From positions 1,629,234 to 1,693,233 of the forward strand of contig NZ_LN611425.1 of NCBI RefSeq assembly GCF_000821245.2: a stretch of 64,000 bases of DNA, read 5' to 3'. The notes below the pieces were generated by a model, which worked only from the letters and a program-made list of their open reading frames with translations, did no database searches and was not told the DNA's origin. Shown piece after piece: positions 1-8,457 of this stretch. Both the position numbers and the translations under genes were made by a program. Position 1 is the stretch's first letter. Each line of letters starts with the position of its first letter. This DNA comes from Virgibacillus senegalensis. GTDB taxonomy: Bacteria > Bacillota > Bacilli > Bacillales > Amphibacillaceae.

Positions 1-676
1 TCGTAATCCCGCGAATCATTTTGTCATGTATCGCCTTTTGCAGCTCTTCAGCTTTTCGAGTGACGATCATCGCTGTCACTTTTTCGTGACGGGTATGGAG
101 AGCATCGATTACCCTTGTCGTAACATATAATGTCAGCAGCGTATATAAAGCATTCTCCGCTTCATATAATAGGCCCGCAATAATAATGATGCCACTGTTG
201 ATAATCATAAAGAAGTTGCCGATTGGTTTGTCTTTCATCCGTGACAAAACCATTGCCACGATATCGAGGCCCCCAGTGGAAGCACCCCATTTCAACGTCA
301 TTCCAACCCCGATACCTCCGATGACACCTCCAAAAACAGCATTTAAAATAATGTCTTCGGATAACGAACGGATTGGTAGCAGTTCAAGAAAAACCGTGGT
401 GAATATGACCGAGATTACACTGTAAATCGTAAAACCTTTCCCAACTTTGTACCATCCTAAAATGGCAACCGGTATATTTAAAATAAATAATATGATACCA
501 GTACTAACTCCTGTTATATTGAAAAAATCGTGAAAAATACTTGATATAAGCTGGGCGATTCCTGTAAAGCCGCTGGCGTACACATTCGCAGCAATCAGGA
601 AAAAATTTAGTGCTATCGCATTCAACAATGCCCCCACCATTACAATAAAAATTCTTCTCGCTTCAATGAAAAACAT
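1..676 (-). CDS. yitT: YitT family membrane protein, 3' end cut by the window edge
   Basis: The reading frame opens at an ATG at 676 preceded by a strong AGAAGGAGG ribosome site and stays open to the window edge, giving 225 residues with the C-terminus missing. Several hydrophobic helices fill the first 150 residues (for example FIVMVGALLNAIALNFFL), with a Gly-rich stretch VFGGVIGGIGVGMTLKWG followed by STGGLDI, typical of the YitT membrane family. After about residue 195 a soluble part begins (HTRHEKVTAMIVTRK), the start of the C-terminal DUF2179 domain. The molecular function of the family is unknown. The gene is divergent from the DegV-family gene at 1083, the same pairing as yitT-yitS in B. 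subtilis, which supports orthology. Family assignment is firm; function is not. Confidence 0.85.
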   Translation of the reverse strand, partial: MFFIEARRIFIVMVGALLNAIALNFFLIAANVYASGFTGIAQLISSIFHDFFNITGVSTGIILFILNIPVAILGWYKVGKGFTIYSVISVIFTTVFLELLPIRSLSEDIILNAVFGGVIGGIGVGMTLKWGASTGGLDIVAMVLSRMKDKPIGNFFMIINSGIIIIAGLLYEAENALYTLLTLYVTTRVIDALHTRHEKVTAMIVTRKAEELQKAIHDKMIRGIT

Positions 677-1082
677 AACTGCCTCCTTCTTGTATCCCGG
701 TCAATGCCTCCCTGCCTTCCTGCAGGAGTGGCAGCTCCCATAATAAATCAACTTTTTTATTGTTTCTCCTTATCACCATAATCCGGCTCTTTTTTCCTAC
801 AAGTGTTCTTATCGTTTCCATATGTAGCAAAAATAAGCTTCTCTTTTCCATACCCAGCTAAACGTGCGGATAATCGGCAGTATGGTATTTACCACCGCGA
901 AATCCTGTTGAAGCACAAAAAAGTTTTGACTATCCATATTGGGAAGCTTACACTATATGTAAACTGCACTTATTTATTTCATTGCAAAATGGATGCTGCT
1001 TCACAGGCACATTCAACCGATGGTTTCTTCGCTGAAACCTTTTTATCCGCAATAAAATTGATCTGAATCGAGGGTGGAAAAC
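677..1082. other. Divergent intergenic region between yitT and the degV gene
   Basis: This 406-base stretch holds the promoter listed at 926-954 and a leader of about 125 bases for the downstream gene. A 62-codon frame on the minus strand (663-851) runs into yitT without a good ribosome site and looks accidental. I see no RNA gene here. Confidence 0.5.
926..954 (+). promoter_or_regulatory. Candidate SigA promoter of the DegV-family gene
   Basis: TTGACT at 926-931 and TACACT at 949-954 are separated by 17 bases. This is a good SigA match and is placed to transcribe the gene starting at 1083. Confidence 0.55.
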
Positions 1083-1943
1083 ATGAATGTAAAAATTATC
1101 ACCGACTCTGCGTGCGACCTTTCGCAAAGCCATTATGAAAAATACAACATTGATATGGTATCACTGACTGTCGAACTCGACAATAAAAACTTTGAAGACG
1201 CTAGGACAATTTCTGCAAAAGCTGTGTATGATGCGATGCGCGGCGGGAAAGCACCTAAAACATCCCAGGTTAGTCCCCATAAGTTCCGCGAAGCATTCGA
1301 AAACTACGCAAAACAAAACCAACCATGCCTTTATCTTGCTTTTTCCTCAGAACTTTCCGGTACATATAATGCAGGAAGAATGGCTATGCAGGAAGTCAAA
1401 GAAGATTATCCTGATTGGGAAGTAGAGGCAATCGATACCCATTGTGCGTCGCTCGGCCACGGATTGGTTGTCCTGCGTGCCGCACAGCTCGCACAGGAGG
1501 GGGCAAACCTTTCTGAGGTTATAGAAGTAGCCACGTATCACGCCAATCACATGGAGCACATCTTTACAGTAGATGATCTGGAGTATTTATATCGTGGCGG
1601 CCGGGTTAGTAAAACGGCAGCATTTGTCGGTTCACTATTAAAAATCAAACCACTTTTGCATGTCGAAGACGGCAAACTAATACCATTGGAGAAAATCCGT
1701 GGTTCTAAACGGGTATTGAAACGAATGGTCGACGTAATGGAAGAACGCGGCACGAATTTGCAAAACCAACCAATTGGCATTAGCCATGGTGATGACCTCG
1801 CAAGTGCCGAGCAGCTGGCTGAAATGATAAAAGATCGTTTCCATACAGAAGAAATCCATATTGAAATGGTCGGTTCGGCAATCGGAGCCCATTCCGGTCC
1901 GGGAACCCTTGCCTTGTTTTTCCTAAACGATGACTATCAATAA
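1083..1943 (+). CDS. yitS: DegV family fatty-acid-binding protein
   Basis: The 286-residue product has the DegV hallmarks: the N-terminal KIITDSACDLS, a TSQVSP segment near residue 60, AFSSELSGTYN near residue 90 and GRVSKTAAFVGSLLKIKPLL near residue 175. DegV (FakB-type) proteins bind one fatty acid molecule and present it to the FakA kinase; no fakA lies in the window. The ATG at 1083 is preferred over a GTG at 1074 because the GAGGGTGG ribosome site lies just before it and would be inside the longer frame. Next to yitT, the position is that of B. subtilis yitS. Family certain, exact lipid specificity unknown. Confidence 0.88.
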   Translation: MNVKIITDSACDLSQSHYEKYNIDMVSLTVELDNKNFEDARTISAKAVYDAMRGGKAPKTSQVSPHKFREAFENYAKQNQPCLYLAFSSELSGTYNAGRMAMQEVKEDYPDWEVEAIDTHCASLGHGLVVLRAAQLAQEGANLSEVIEVATYHANHMEHIFTVDDLEYLYRGGRVSKTAAFVGSLLKIKPLLHVEDGKLIPLEKIRGSKRVLKRMVDVMEERGTNLQNQPIGISHGDDLASAEQLAEMIKDRFHTEEIHIEMVGSAIGAHSGPGTLALFFLNDDYQ

Positions 1944-1958
1944 TTGTTCTATCAAAGG

Positions 1959-1995
1959 GCGGCACGCTTCCTTCTCGAAGCGTGTCGTTTTTTGG
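1959..1995 (+). terminator. Terminator of the DegV-family gene
   Basis: CACGCTTC (1963-1970) pairs with GAAGCGTG (1977-1984), followed by a run of T. Confidence 0.8.
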
Positions 1996-2048
1996 ATACC
2001 TTTTTTTAAAGCGGGGTCAGTCCCCTCCAAGAACTTCGCGGTTAATAG

Positions 2049-2090
2049 GAAGGAAGCTGCTCCGTCATAAGACCGTAGCAGCTTCCTTAT
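2049..2090 (-). terminator. Terminator of the GH13-like gene
   Basis: AAGGAAGCTGCT (2050-2061) pairs with AGCAGCTTCCTT (2077-2088) immediately after the stop codon of the minus-strand gene at 2096. Confidence 0.75.
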
Positions 2091-2095
2091 TTCAA

Positions 2096-3601
2096 CTATT
2101 CTGCCTTTGTCTTTTGTTTCTTTTTAAGCAAAATAACCATTAATACAAATCCGCCAAGCACTACCAAGATAAAGGAAACAAACAACCAATTGATCCCCTT
2201 GTCATCCTCGATGATATAAACTTCAGCTGTTTCTCGGTCGAGTCCGATTTTGTACTTGCTATCAGCATCTGCACGCACTGTCTCATCATGAAGCAGGCCA
2301 CGCAGTTGTTTACCTTGTTCCACCTCATCTATTGTCACTGCTTTTGTGCTCGTATCATTGTTTATGGCAAAGTAGACCGTTTCTCCTTCGTAACTGCGTT
2401 TAAACAAACTCATTGCCCCGTTGCTTCCGACCAATTCCATGTCCCCTTTGGTAAATGGAACAAACTGTTGACGAAGTGCTGACAAACGCTCAATATATTG
2501 GCTCAATTCCTCATCACCGCTGTTTAATTGGGCCGTTCGGTGGTCAGGTCTATTCACTCCGTTGTCCATGGCTACTTCTGACCCTTGATACACAATAGGA
2601 GTTCCCGGTCCCAAGTATAGATAAGTCAATCCCAATTTCCACCTGGTTACCGGATTTTGATCTTGATTCACTGCCATTCTGGTAAAGCGGGCCGTCAGTT
2701 GACTGTCAAGCACCATGCCATTTGCTGCAGTGTCTTCCACGTCCGACAGGGCTGTCAGGTCATTCCCCGGGGCTTGGAAAATTTGACCAAGTTTCTGAGC
2801 TTGCTGATAATCGATTAATAAATCCACTCCTGCTTGCCGATATTGCTCTATCCCTTCATCATCGGCATTCTTCCAATCTGCCAAAAGCGAAAATCCCTCT
2901 CGTTCCGCCCGCATCGCTTCCGAAAATTCTGCGACAAATGCAGCAGGAGTATCCGGTTCAATCCCAATTCGAAACCCGTCCATCCCTGTTTCATTCAACC
3001 AAAATCTTCCTGCCTCCGTCAAAGCCTGGATAACTGCTTCATTCTGCAAATTCAGCTGTGGCAAACCATCAATCCAGGGGGTTTGAAGCTCCTCTGCTTG
3101 TTCCGTCTGCCCATCCACTCTCTCTATGTACCACTCTTGCTTTTCCTTCTGATCAAGCCAAGGATGGGAGGAAGCGGTATGATTTACCGGGAAATCCATA
3201 AACACTTTCATTTCACGCCGATGTGCTTCCTCCACCAGTTCAACAGCAGTTTCCAAGTTACCCGCGTGCTGTTCCATCGCTTGAAAATCTGTTACCCAAT
3301 AACCATGATACCCCTCATCTTGGTTCTCCATCAGCGGACTGATATTAATGGCAGTAAATCCTTTCTCTTTTAAATCATCCAGCTTGGAAATAATTCCTTG
3401 CACATCGCCTCCATGTAGGGCGTTCGGGTCGTCAATGTTGATGTTATCATCATTATCAAAATCCACATTCACAAAGCGGTCTACCATAATGTAATAAATC
3501 GATTCTTCTGCCAGTGCATCTTCTTGTTCTACAGCGGTTACTGATTGTGAGTAGAAAAGAAGAAACGGCAATACAGCTACAGCTGCCATTAACTTCTTCA
3601 C
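2096..3601 (-). CDS. Membrane-anchored GH13 alpha-amylase-like protein with degenerate catalytic site
   Basis: The 501-residue product begins at a GTG with a GGAGGAACGG ribosome site. A signal peptide (about residues 1-23), a GH13 barrel and a C-terminal membrane helix (about 466-492) followed by a Lys-rich tail predict an extracellular enzyme-like domain tethered at its C-terminus. GH13 features kept are GYHGYWVTDF, region I DFPVNHT, and the end of the barrel PGTPIVYQGSE. The catalytic positions are not: region II reads DGFRIGIEPD where active enzymes have GFRxD plus KH, so the Asp nucleophile is Gly; region III reads LLADWKN where LLGEVW is expected; region IV is NQD instead of NHD. Codons there are clean, so this is not a reading error. 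Probably a glycan-binding or scaffold protein rather than a working amylase. No sugar transporter is adjacent. Confidence 0.8.
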   Translation of the reverse strand: MKKLMAAVAVLPFLLFYSQSVTAVEQEDALAEESIYYIMVDRFVNVDFDNDDNINIDDPNALHGGDVQGIISKLDDLKEKGFTAINISPLMENQDEGYHGYWVTDFQAMEQHAGNLETAVELVEEAHRREMKVFMDFPVNHTASSHPWLDQKEKQEWYIERVDGQTEQAEELQTPWIDGLPQLNLQNEAVIQALTEAGRFWLNETGMDGFRIGIEPDTPAAFVAEFSEAMRAEREGFSLLADWKNADDEGIEQYRQAGVDLLIDYQQAQKLGQIFQAPGNDLTALSDVEDTAANGMVLDSQLTARFTRMAVNQDQNPVTRWKLGLTYLYLGPGTPIVYQGSEVAMDNGVNRPDHRTAQLNSGDEELSQYIERLSALRQQFVPFTKGDMELVGSNGAMSLFKRSYEGETVYFAINNDTSTKAVTIDEVEQGKQLRGLLHDETVRADADSKYKIGLDRETAEVYIIEDDKGINWLFVSFILVVLGGFVLMVILLKKKQKTKAE

Positions 3602-3774
3602 GGTTCCGTTCCTCCAATATCTTATTGTTTTAACGGGCTCTTCCTGGATGCCCCTGCTAATTTCGATGATAATAAAGCTGCCTGGCGCAAACTGTCTTAG
3701 AAAACAAATTCATTGGCGCCAGTACTGTTTAGTGTAAACGTGACAGCTTATAGAGACAACCGACATTTTTGTGA

Positions 3775-4237
3775 CTATTCCCGGATTCTGCTTACCACAT
3801 CAGCGTCTATACTGCGAACAAGCAAATCTCTTTGTGGAAAGGGTATTTCAATCTCCTGTTCTTTCAATTGATCATAAATGCGAAAGTTCAAGTCACTTTT
3901 CGTTTCAGGGTTCGATATCCAAACATATAATTCGAAATCAAGGGAAGAATCACTGAAACCGATAAAATTAACGAACGGCTCTGGTTCGTTTAAAACAAAC
4001 TCCGAATCAATTTCCACTTCTTTTGCCACTTCTTCCAGGATTCTCTTTACTAAATGAACATCCGTCCCATAGACCACCCAATGGAATCGACAAACGAAGA
4101 CGGGGATCGGTAAAGGAGCGGTTTATAAGGAGTTGGGCATGATTATATGTTCGTTCTCGATCGTTCTCATGATGGTGCGCCCAACGTATCATTAGTATGA
4201 CAAATAAAATCAATAAAGCGGCCATATATTTTGCCAA
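3775..4237 (-). pseudogene. Broken MscS-family mechanosensitive channel
   Basis: Two overlapping minus-strand frames together encode the end of an MscS channel. The upstream frame has a membrane helix and then INRSFTDPRLRLSIPLG; the second frame continues with VYGTDVHLVKRILEEVAKE and ends with the MscS C-terminal segment, including EIPFPQRD. The break lies near 4066-4072 and fits a two-base deletion in an original LGVVYG sequence. Only one helix precedes the beta domain, with the pore helix and much of the middle domain missing, so the gene is both shortened and frameshifted. The sequence identity of the C-terminal part is clear; the exact 5' limit of the remnant is not. Confidence 0.75.
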
Positions 4238-4448
4238 AACAAACGTAATCCTTGAAAATCTATAATGGTCTTCTCCTTCGATGAAGTAAAGTAAGCTTAA
4301 GGATCTCTTCTAATATTAAAAACATATTGAGGAATATTTTTCAATGAAGAGAGCGATATAAAAGGTGATGGTAACTGCGTTAACCCTCTTACATGACTTC
4401 TCCGCATTTGCCATCGCAGCTCAAGCAGTTACATCGCGATTTGCATCA

Positions 4449-4476
4449 AAAAAGCGCCCCCTTTAGGCGCTCTTTG
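4449..4476 (-). terminator. Terminator of asnO
   Basis: On the minus strand GAGCGCC and GGCGCTTTTTT form a stem with a T-run just after the asnO stop codon. Confidence 0.8.
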
Positions 4477-4479
4477 TGT

Positions 4480-6327
4480 TTAGGATTCTATTGTTATTTG
4501 ATAAGTACGCAGCCAGTGATCGATTTGTCCAAGATGAGCCAGTAGCTGCGGACCGGTCATTAGCTGACCAAACCACGGCGCCTCTATTTGCTTTCCTTCT
4601 GTTTGAATCAATTTTTCAATTGCTTTGCGATCAAACAGTTCGAACAACCTTGCATCCGAATCCCTGCTTATTTCCTCAAGCCAGGAAACCACTGCTTTCG
4701 TGTAGACGGGATGATGGGTTTTAGGATAAGGACTCTTTTTCCGATAGAGGATTTCCTCCGGCAACAATCCCTCTAATGCTTTTCTTAAAATCCCTTTCTC
4801 CCTTCCGTTATATGTCTTGATATCCCATGGGATATTCCAAACATATTCTACTAAACGATGATCACTGAACGGTACTCTTGCTTCGAAGCTTGCCCCCATA
4901 CTCATCCGATCTTTTCTATCCAGCAGCGTCGGCATGAACCAATGCATGTTCAGATAAAACATTTGCCTGCGCTGTTTTTCCAGGGGACTGTCCCCATCAA
5001 ACTGCGGAGTGCCATCTATCGTTTCCTGGTACCGTTTCAACATGTAATCCTGTAAGTCCAGTTTTTGTTTCCATTCCGTTGTAAGTAAAGAGCGGCGCAC
5101 TTCAGATGAACGAATCCACGGAAACCCTTCACGCGCTAAATCATCTTCACGGTAAAACCATGGATACCCACCGAAAATTTCGTCCGCACATTCTCCGGAC
5201 AATGCAACCGTCACTTCCTGCTTTGTCTGCCGGCAAAACCACAAAAGCGATGAATCGACATCAGCCATGCCGGGTAAATCACGCAGTTCCACCGCTTCCT
5301 TTAGCATAGCAGCCAATATCTCGTTATCCATCACAAATGTATGATGATTCGTAGAACTAAACGTGCTCATCTTTCCGATAAAGTTCTTATCGCTATTCGG
5401 CTGGAAAGAGCTTTGTTTAAAATATTTATCATTGTCCTGATAATCAATCGAAAAGGTCGAGAGAGGCCCTTTCCCATTAGACTTCAAATAGTTGGCAGCA
5501 ATAGCTGTTATCGCACTCGAATCTACTCCGCCTGACAAAAACGTACCAAGCGATACATCCGATACCAGCTGTCGTTCGACCGCATCAATCAACAAGGATC
5601 TGATTTTCTCTGCCGTTGTTTCCACATCGTCTTCATGCTGCCTGCTGACAACGTTCCAATAACGATGTGTTTGAAAACCATCCTGGTTAAAAACACCGAT
5701 ATGGGCAGCGGGGATTTCGTTGATTCCCTTGAACACCCCGTGTCCAGGAGTCCGGGAAGGACCAAGGGCAAGCACTTCGCTCAATCCTTCCTGATCCAGC
5801 ACCGGTTCTACTTCCTGATGGGCAAGTAATGCTTTAATCTCGGAAGCGAACAAAAGCCCTTCTCCGTGCTGTTTAAAAAATAAAGGCTTTACTCCAAGGC
5901 GGTCTCTTGCCATAAACAACTGCTGCTTTTCCGAATCCCAAATGGCAAAAGCAAAAATCCCGTTTAATTTTTCGACGCAAGCTTCTCTCCACTGCATGTA
6001 ACTCTTCAATAACACCTCTGTATCAGAATGAGAAGCAAAGCTCCAGCCTTTTTCAAGCAGTTCCAAACGCAAATCTTCCGTATTATAAAGTTCCCCATTG
6101 TAAACCATGATGAAGTTTGTTTCTCCAAGCCGGCACTCCATCGGCTGCTTTCCCCCTTCAGGGTCGACAACGATCAATCGTTGGTGGCCAAACGCAGCAT
6201 GCTTGGAAAACCATTCATTGTACTCATCGGGTCCCCGGTGCTGGATGGAACCAGCCATTTTGCGAATGGTGGTGATTTCTCCAGATAGGTCACGCTTAAA
6301 ATCTACCCAGCCTGTGATTCCACACAT
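4480..6327 (-). CDS. asnO: Asparagine synthase (glutamine-hydrolysing), AsnO type
   Basis: A 615-residue class II amidotransferase that makes asparagine from aspartate, ATP and glutamine. The start is fixed at 6327 because the N-terminal Cys of MCGITGWVDF must be the catalytic nucleophile after Met removal; a GTG four codons upstream would bury it. The glutaminase domain covers roughly residues 1-215 (GHQRLIVVDP, YNGELYN), and the synthetase domain has the pyrophosphate loop LSGGVDSSAI near residue 270 and ALSGECADEIFGGYPW near residue 370. Length and the neighbouring yisL match B. subtilis asnO, the sporulation-linked paralog of the three asparagine synthetases. Single gene with its own terminator. 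Enzyme class firm; the asnO rather than asnB label rests on length and context. Confidence 0.88.
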   Translation of the reverse strand: MCGITGWVDFKRDLSGEITTIRKMAGSIQHRGPDEYNEWFSKHAAFGHQRLIVVDPEGGKQPMECRLGETNFIMVYNGELYNTEDLRLELLEKGWSFASHSDTEVLLKSYMQWREACVEKLNGIFAFAIWDSEKQQLFMARDRLGVKPLFFKQHGEGLLFASEIKALLAHQEVEPVLDQEGLSEVLALGPSRTPGHGVFKGINEIPAAHIGVFNQDGFQTHRYWNVVSRQHEDDVETTAEKIRSLLIDAVERQLVSDVSLGTFLSGGVDSSAITAIAANYLKSNGKGPLSTFSIDYQDNDKYFKQSSFQPNSDKNFIGKMSTFSSTNHHTFVMDNEILAAMLKEAVELRDLPGMADVDSSLLWFCRQTKQEVTVALSGECADEIFGGYPWFYREDDLAREGFPWIRSSEVRRSLLTTEWKQKLDLQDYMLKRYQETIDGTPQFDGDSPLEKQRRQMFYLNMHWFMPTLLDRKDRMSMGASFEARVPFSDHRLVEYVWNIPWDIKTYNGREKGILRKALEGLLPEEILYRKKSPYPKTHHPVYTKAVVSWLEEISRDSDARLFELFDRKAIEKLIQTEGKQIEAPWFGQLMTGPQLLAHLGQIDHWLRTYQITIES

Positions 6328-6470
6328 ATACAAAAACACACCCTTTCTTTTAGCCCTCCTACATGCTTATGATAAAAACGCCCAGAGTGTGTCTAAAGGT
6401 ATGGCTCTACTATTCAGTCAGCCATTCCCTATTTTTTCAGTTGGAAATTACTATGGAAACAAATCCACCA

Positions 6471-6513
6471 AAAAACACCGCCCCCCGGAATATCCGAGGA
6501 GACGGTGTTTTAC
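6471..6513 (-). terminator. Terminator of yisL
   Basis: AAACACCG (6473-6480) pairs with CGGTGTTT (6503-6510); on the minus strand the stem ends in a T-run. Confidence 0.75.
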
Positions 6514-6517
6514 GGAC

Positions 6518-6892
6518 TTAAGACATGAAGTGAAGGCCGAATGGAAGTCTGCCGAAACCTAAAACCAAAACAATCAGTACGGCAATAGCAAACTGAACCC
6601 ATAACCCCATTACCGGCTTTCCTTTACTGTATTTTACAGCAATCATTTCCATCGCTGCAATCACCCAAATTCCTGCCAATCCTTTGACGATGACCTCTCC
6701 GAGCATATAGCTTTGCTGGAAATAGTACATAATCAAATCTCCGCCAGAATACAAAATCAACAGATAATCGAGTCTCAAAATCATTTGTAGGATTTTTGCC
6801 GGCTTGTTTTTCCCTTGCTTATAAAACATCATAGCAAGTCCAAACAAAATAAACGCTAATACCCAAGACGTAATATGTAGATGCGTCGTCAT
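6518..6892 (-). CDS. yisL: YisL family (UPF0344, DUF1516) membrane protein
   Basis: A 124-residue protein with four predicted membrane helices and almost no soluble part. THLHITSWVLAFILF at the N-terminus and the QMILRLDYLLILYSGG and GLAGIWVIAAMEMI segments are characteristic of YisL proteins. The ATG at 6892 has an AAAAAGGAGGT ribosome site eight bases away. Function is unknown for the whole family. It follows asnO closely in position, as yisL lies near asnO in B. subtilis, but its own terminator and promoter space suggest a monocistronic unit. Confidence 0.85.
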   Translation of the reverse strand: MTTHLHITSWVLAFILFGLAMMFYKQGKNKPAKILQMILRLDYLLILYSGGDLIMYYFQQSYMLGEVIVKGLAGIWVIAAMEMIAVKYSKGKPVMGLWVQFAIAVLIVLVLGFGRLPFGLHFMS

Positions 6893-7106
6893 GACGTACC
6901 TCCTTTTTATTCAATCAAGGCTATCATATCATTTTTTCCTGAACTTTTCATTTGAAAAAATTGTGACTTCTTTCTGCCTTTCTATAACGCACTGGCAAGC
7001 TAACGAGGAATATCGAAATCATTTTACCGAATTTTTTGAACTTCCTATATAAGAAAAAACTGTTATAATTGAAAGCGTATGCTTAACTTTGAAACGGAGG
7101 GATACC

Positions 7107-8303
7107 ATGGTACGATCTAGTCAGGAAATCATTGATCAAACACAGGAATATGGAGCTAAGAACTATCATCCGCTGCCCATAGTGGTTGCCAAGGCTGAAG
7201 GGGTTTGGGTAGAGGATCCCGAAGGTAACCGCTATATGGATATGCTTAGTGCATATTCTGCAGTCAATCAAGGACACCGGCATCCCCGCATCATTGATGC
7301 GTTAAAGCAGCAGGCAGACCGTGTAACCCTGACATCACGAGCGTTTCATAACGACCAATTAGGTCCATGGTACGAAAAAGTTTGCAAACTTACCAATAAA
7401 GAGATGGCACTGCCGATGAATACCGGAGCCGAGGCAGTGGAAACGGCGATAAAAGCAGTCCGGCGCTGGGGCTATGACGTAAAAGGCATCAACGATGGCC
7501 AGGCAGAAATCATCGCCTGCACCGGGAACTTCCACGGCAGAACGATGACGGCCGTTTCCTTGTCCTCAGAGGATGAATACAAGCGCGGATTCGGTCCTAT
7601 GCTTCCGGGAATTAAGTTGATTCCATACGGTGATATCGAAGCGCTTAAAGAGGCTGTCAACGAAAACACAGCGGGCTTCCTGGTCGAACCAATACAAGGC
7701 GAAGCAGGCATTATCATCCCGCCGGAGGGGTATTTAAAACAAGCTTACGACTTGTGCAAGCAAAACGATGTACTGTTCGTCGCCGATGAAATCCAGGCTG
7801 GTCTAGGAAGAAGCGGAAAAATGTTCGCCTCTGACTGGGAACAAGTATCCCCAGACGTATTGATACTGGGTAAAGCGCTTGGTGGGGGCGTATTCCCGAT
7901 TTCCTGTGTGGTGGCCAATAAAGATATACTGGGTGTATTCAACCCTGGTTCACACGGTTCGACATTTGGAGGAAATCCACTTGCTTGTGCTGTATCGCTC
8001 GCCGCACTTGACGTCATCGAAGAGGAAAAGCTGGCAGATCGCTCGCTAGAACTCGGAAATTACATGATGGGAGAACTGGTTAAAATCAAAAACCCCGTCA
8101 TAAAAGAGGTCCGCGGAAAAGGACTGTTTATCGGCGTCGAACTAACGGAATCCGCCCGGCCTTATTGTGAAAAACTGAAAGAAAAAGGATTGCTTTGCAA
8201 AGAAACACACGAAAATGTCATTCGCTTTGCTCCTCCGCTAACCGTCAAGAAATCAGATTTGGAGTGGGCAATCGACCAAATCAAGCAAGTACTAGAATCA
8301 TAA
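7107..8303 (+). CDS. rocD: Ornithine aminotransferase
   Basis: A 398-residue class III pyridoxal-phosphate aminotransferase converting ornithine and 2-oxoglutarate to glutamate semialdehyde and glutamate. The start is the ATG at 7107 behind GGAGG at 7096; an upstream ATG at 7089 would include the ribosome site. Motifs include [13 protein letters not shown] for phosphate binding, [15 protein letters not shown] with the Asp that contacts the cofactor, and the Schiff-base lysine in [13 protein letters not shown] near residue 255. Length matches B. subtilis RocD (401). It stands alone, without rocE or rocF next to it, and is divergent from yisL. A TATAAT lies at 7062-7067, but no convincing -35 is at proper spacing, so regulation (for example by a RocR/SigL-type system) cannot be read from the sequence. 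Confidence 0.92.
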   Translation: MVRSSQEIIDQTQEYGAKNYHPLPIVVAKAEGVWVEDPEGNRYMDMLSAYSAVNQGHRHPRIIDALKQQADRVTLTSRAFHNDQLGPWYEKVCKLTNKEMALPMNTGAEAVETAIKAVRRWGYDVKGINDGQAEIIACTGNFHGRTMTAVSLSSEDEYKRGFGPMLPGIKLIPYGDIEALKEAVNENTAGFLVEPIQGEAGIIIPPEGYLKQAYDLCKQNDVLFVADEIQAGLGRSGKMFASDWEQVSPDVLILGKALGGGVFPISCVVANKDILGVFNPGSHGSTFGGNPLACAVSLAALDVIEEEKLADRSLELGNYMMGELVKIKNPVIKEVRGKGLFIGVELTESARPYCEKLKEKGLLCKETHENVIRFAPPLTVKKSDLEWAIDQIKQVLES

Positions 8304-8348
8304 TTAACGAATAATAGATACAGGACATAACCAAATAGGAAGAACAAG

Positions 8349-8427
8349 AATCCGAACAGTCTGATTCGTGCAATGAAAAGCTGCTGAAACGCGGTATGTG
8401 TACGCAGACTACTGTTCGGATTTTTCC
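8349..8427 (+). terminator. Long-loop terminator-like hairpin after rocD
   Basis: AATCCGAACAGT (8349-8360) pairs with ACTGTTCGGATT (8411-8422), with a 50-base loop and a following T-run. It lies between the convergent rocD and DUF418 genes. Confidence 0.6.
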
Positions 8428-8457
8428 TGTCCCATTGCCCTAAAAGATAATTCAACG

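Noticed and set aside
663-851. 62-codon minus-strand frame ahead of yitT
   Set aside because: It has no ribosome site, overlaps the start of yitT in a different frame and matches nothing I know.
3640-3760. Possible cre (CcpA) site before the GH13-like gene
   Set aside because: TGTAAACGTGACA has the core but too many mismatches in the right half.
7037-7067. TTGAAC/TATAAT as rocD promoter
   Set aside because: The spacing is 22 bases, too long for SigA, and no better -35 was found. Not listed as a promoter.
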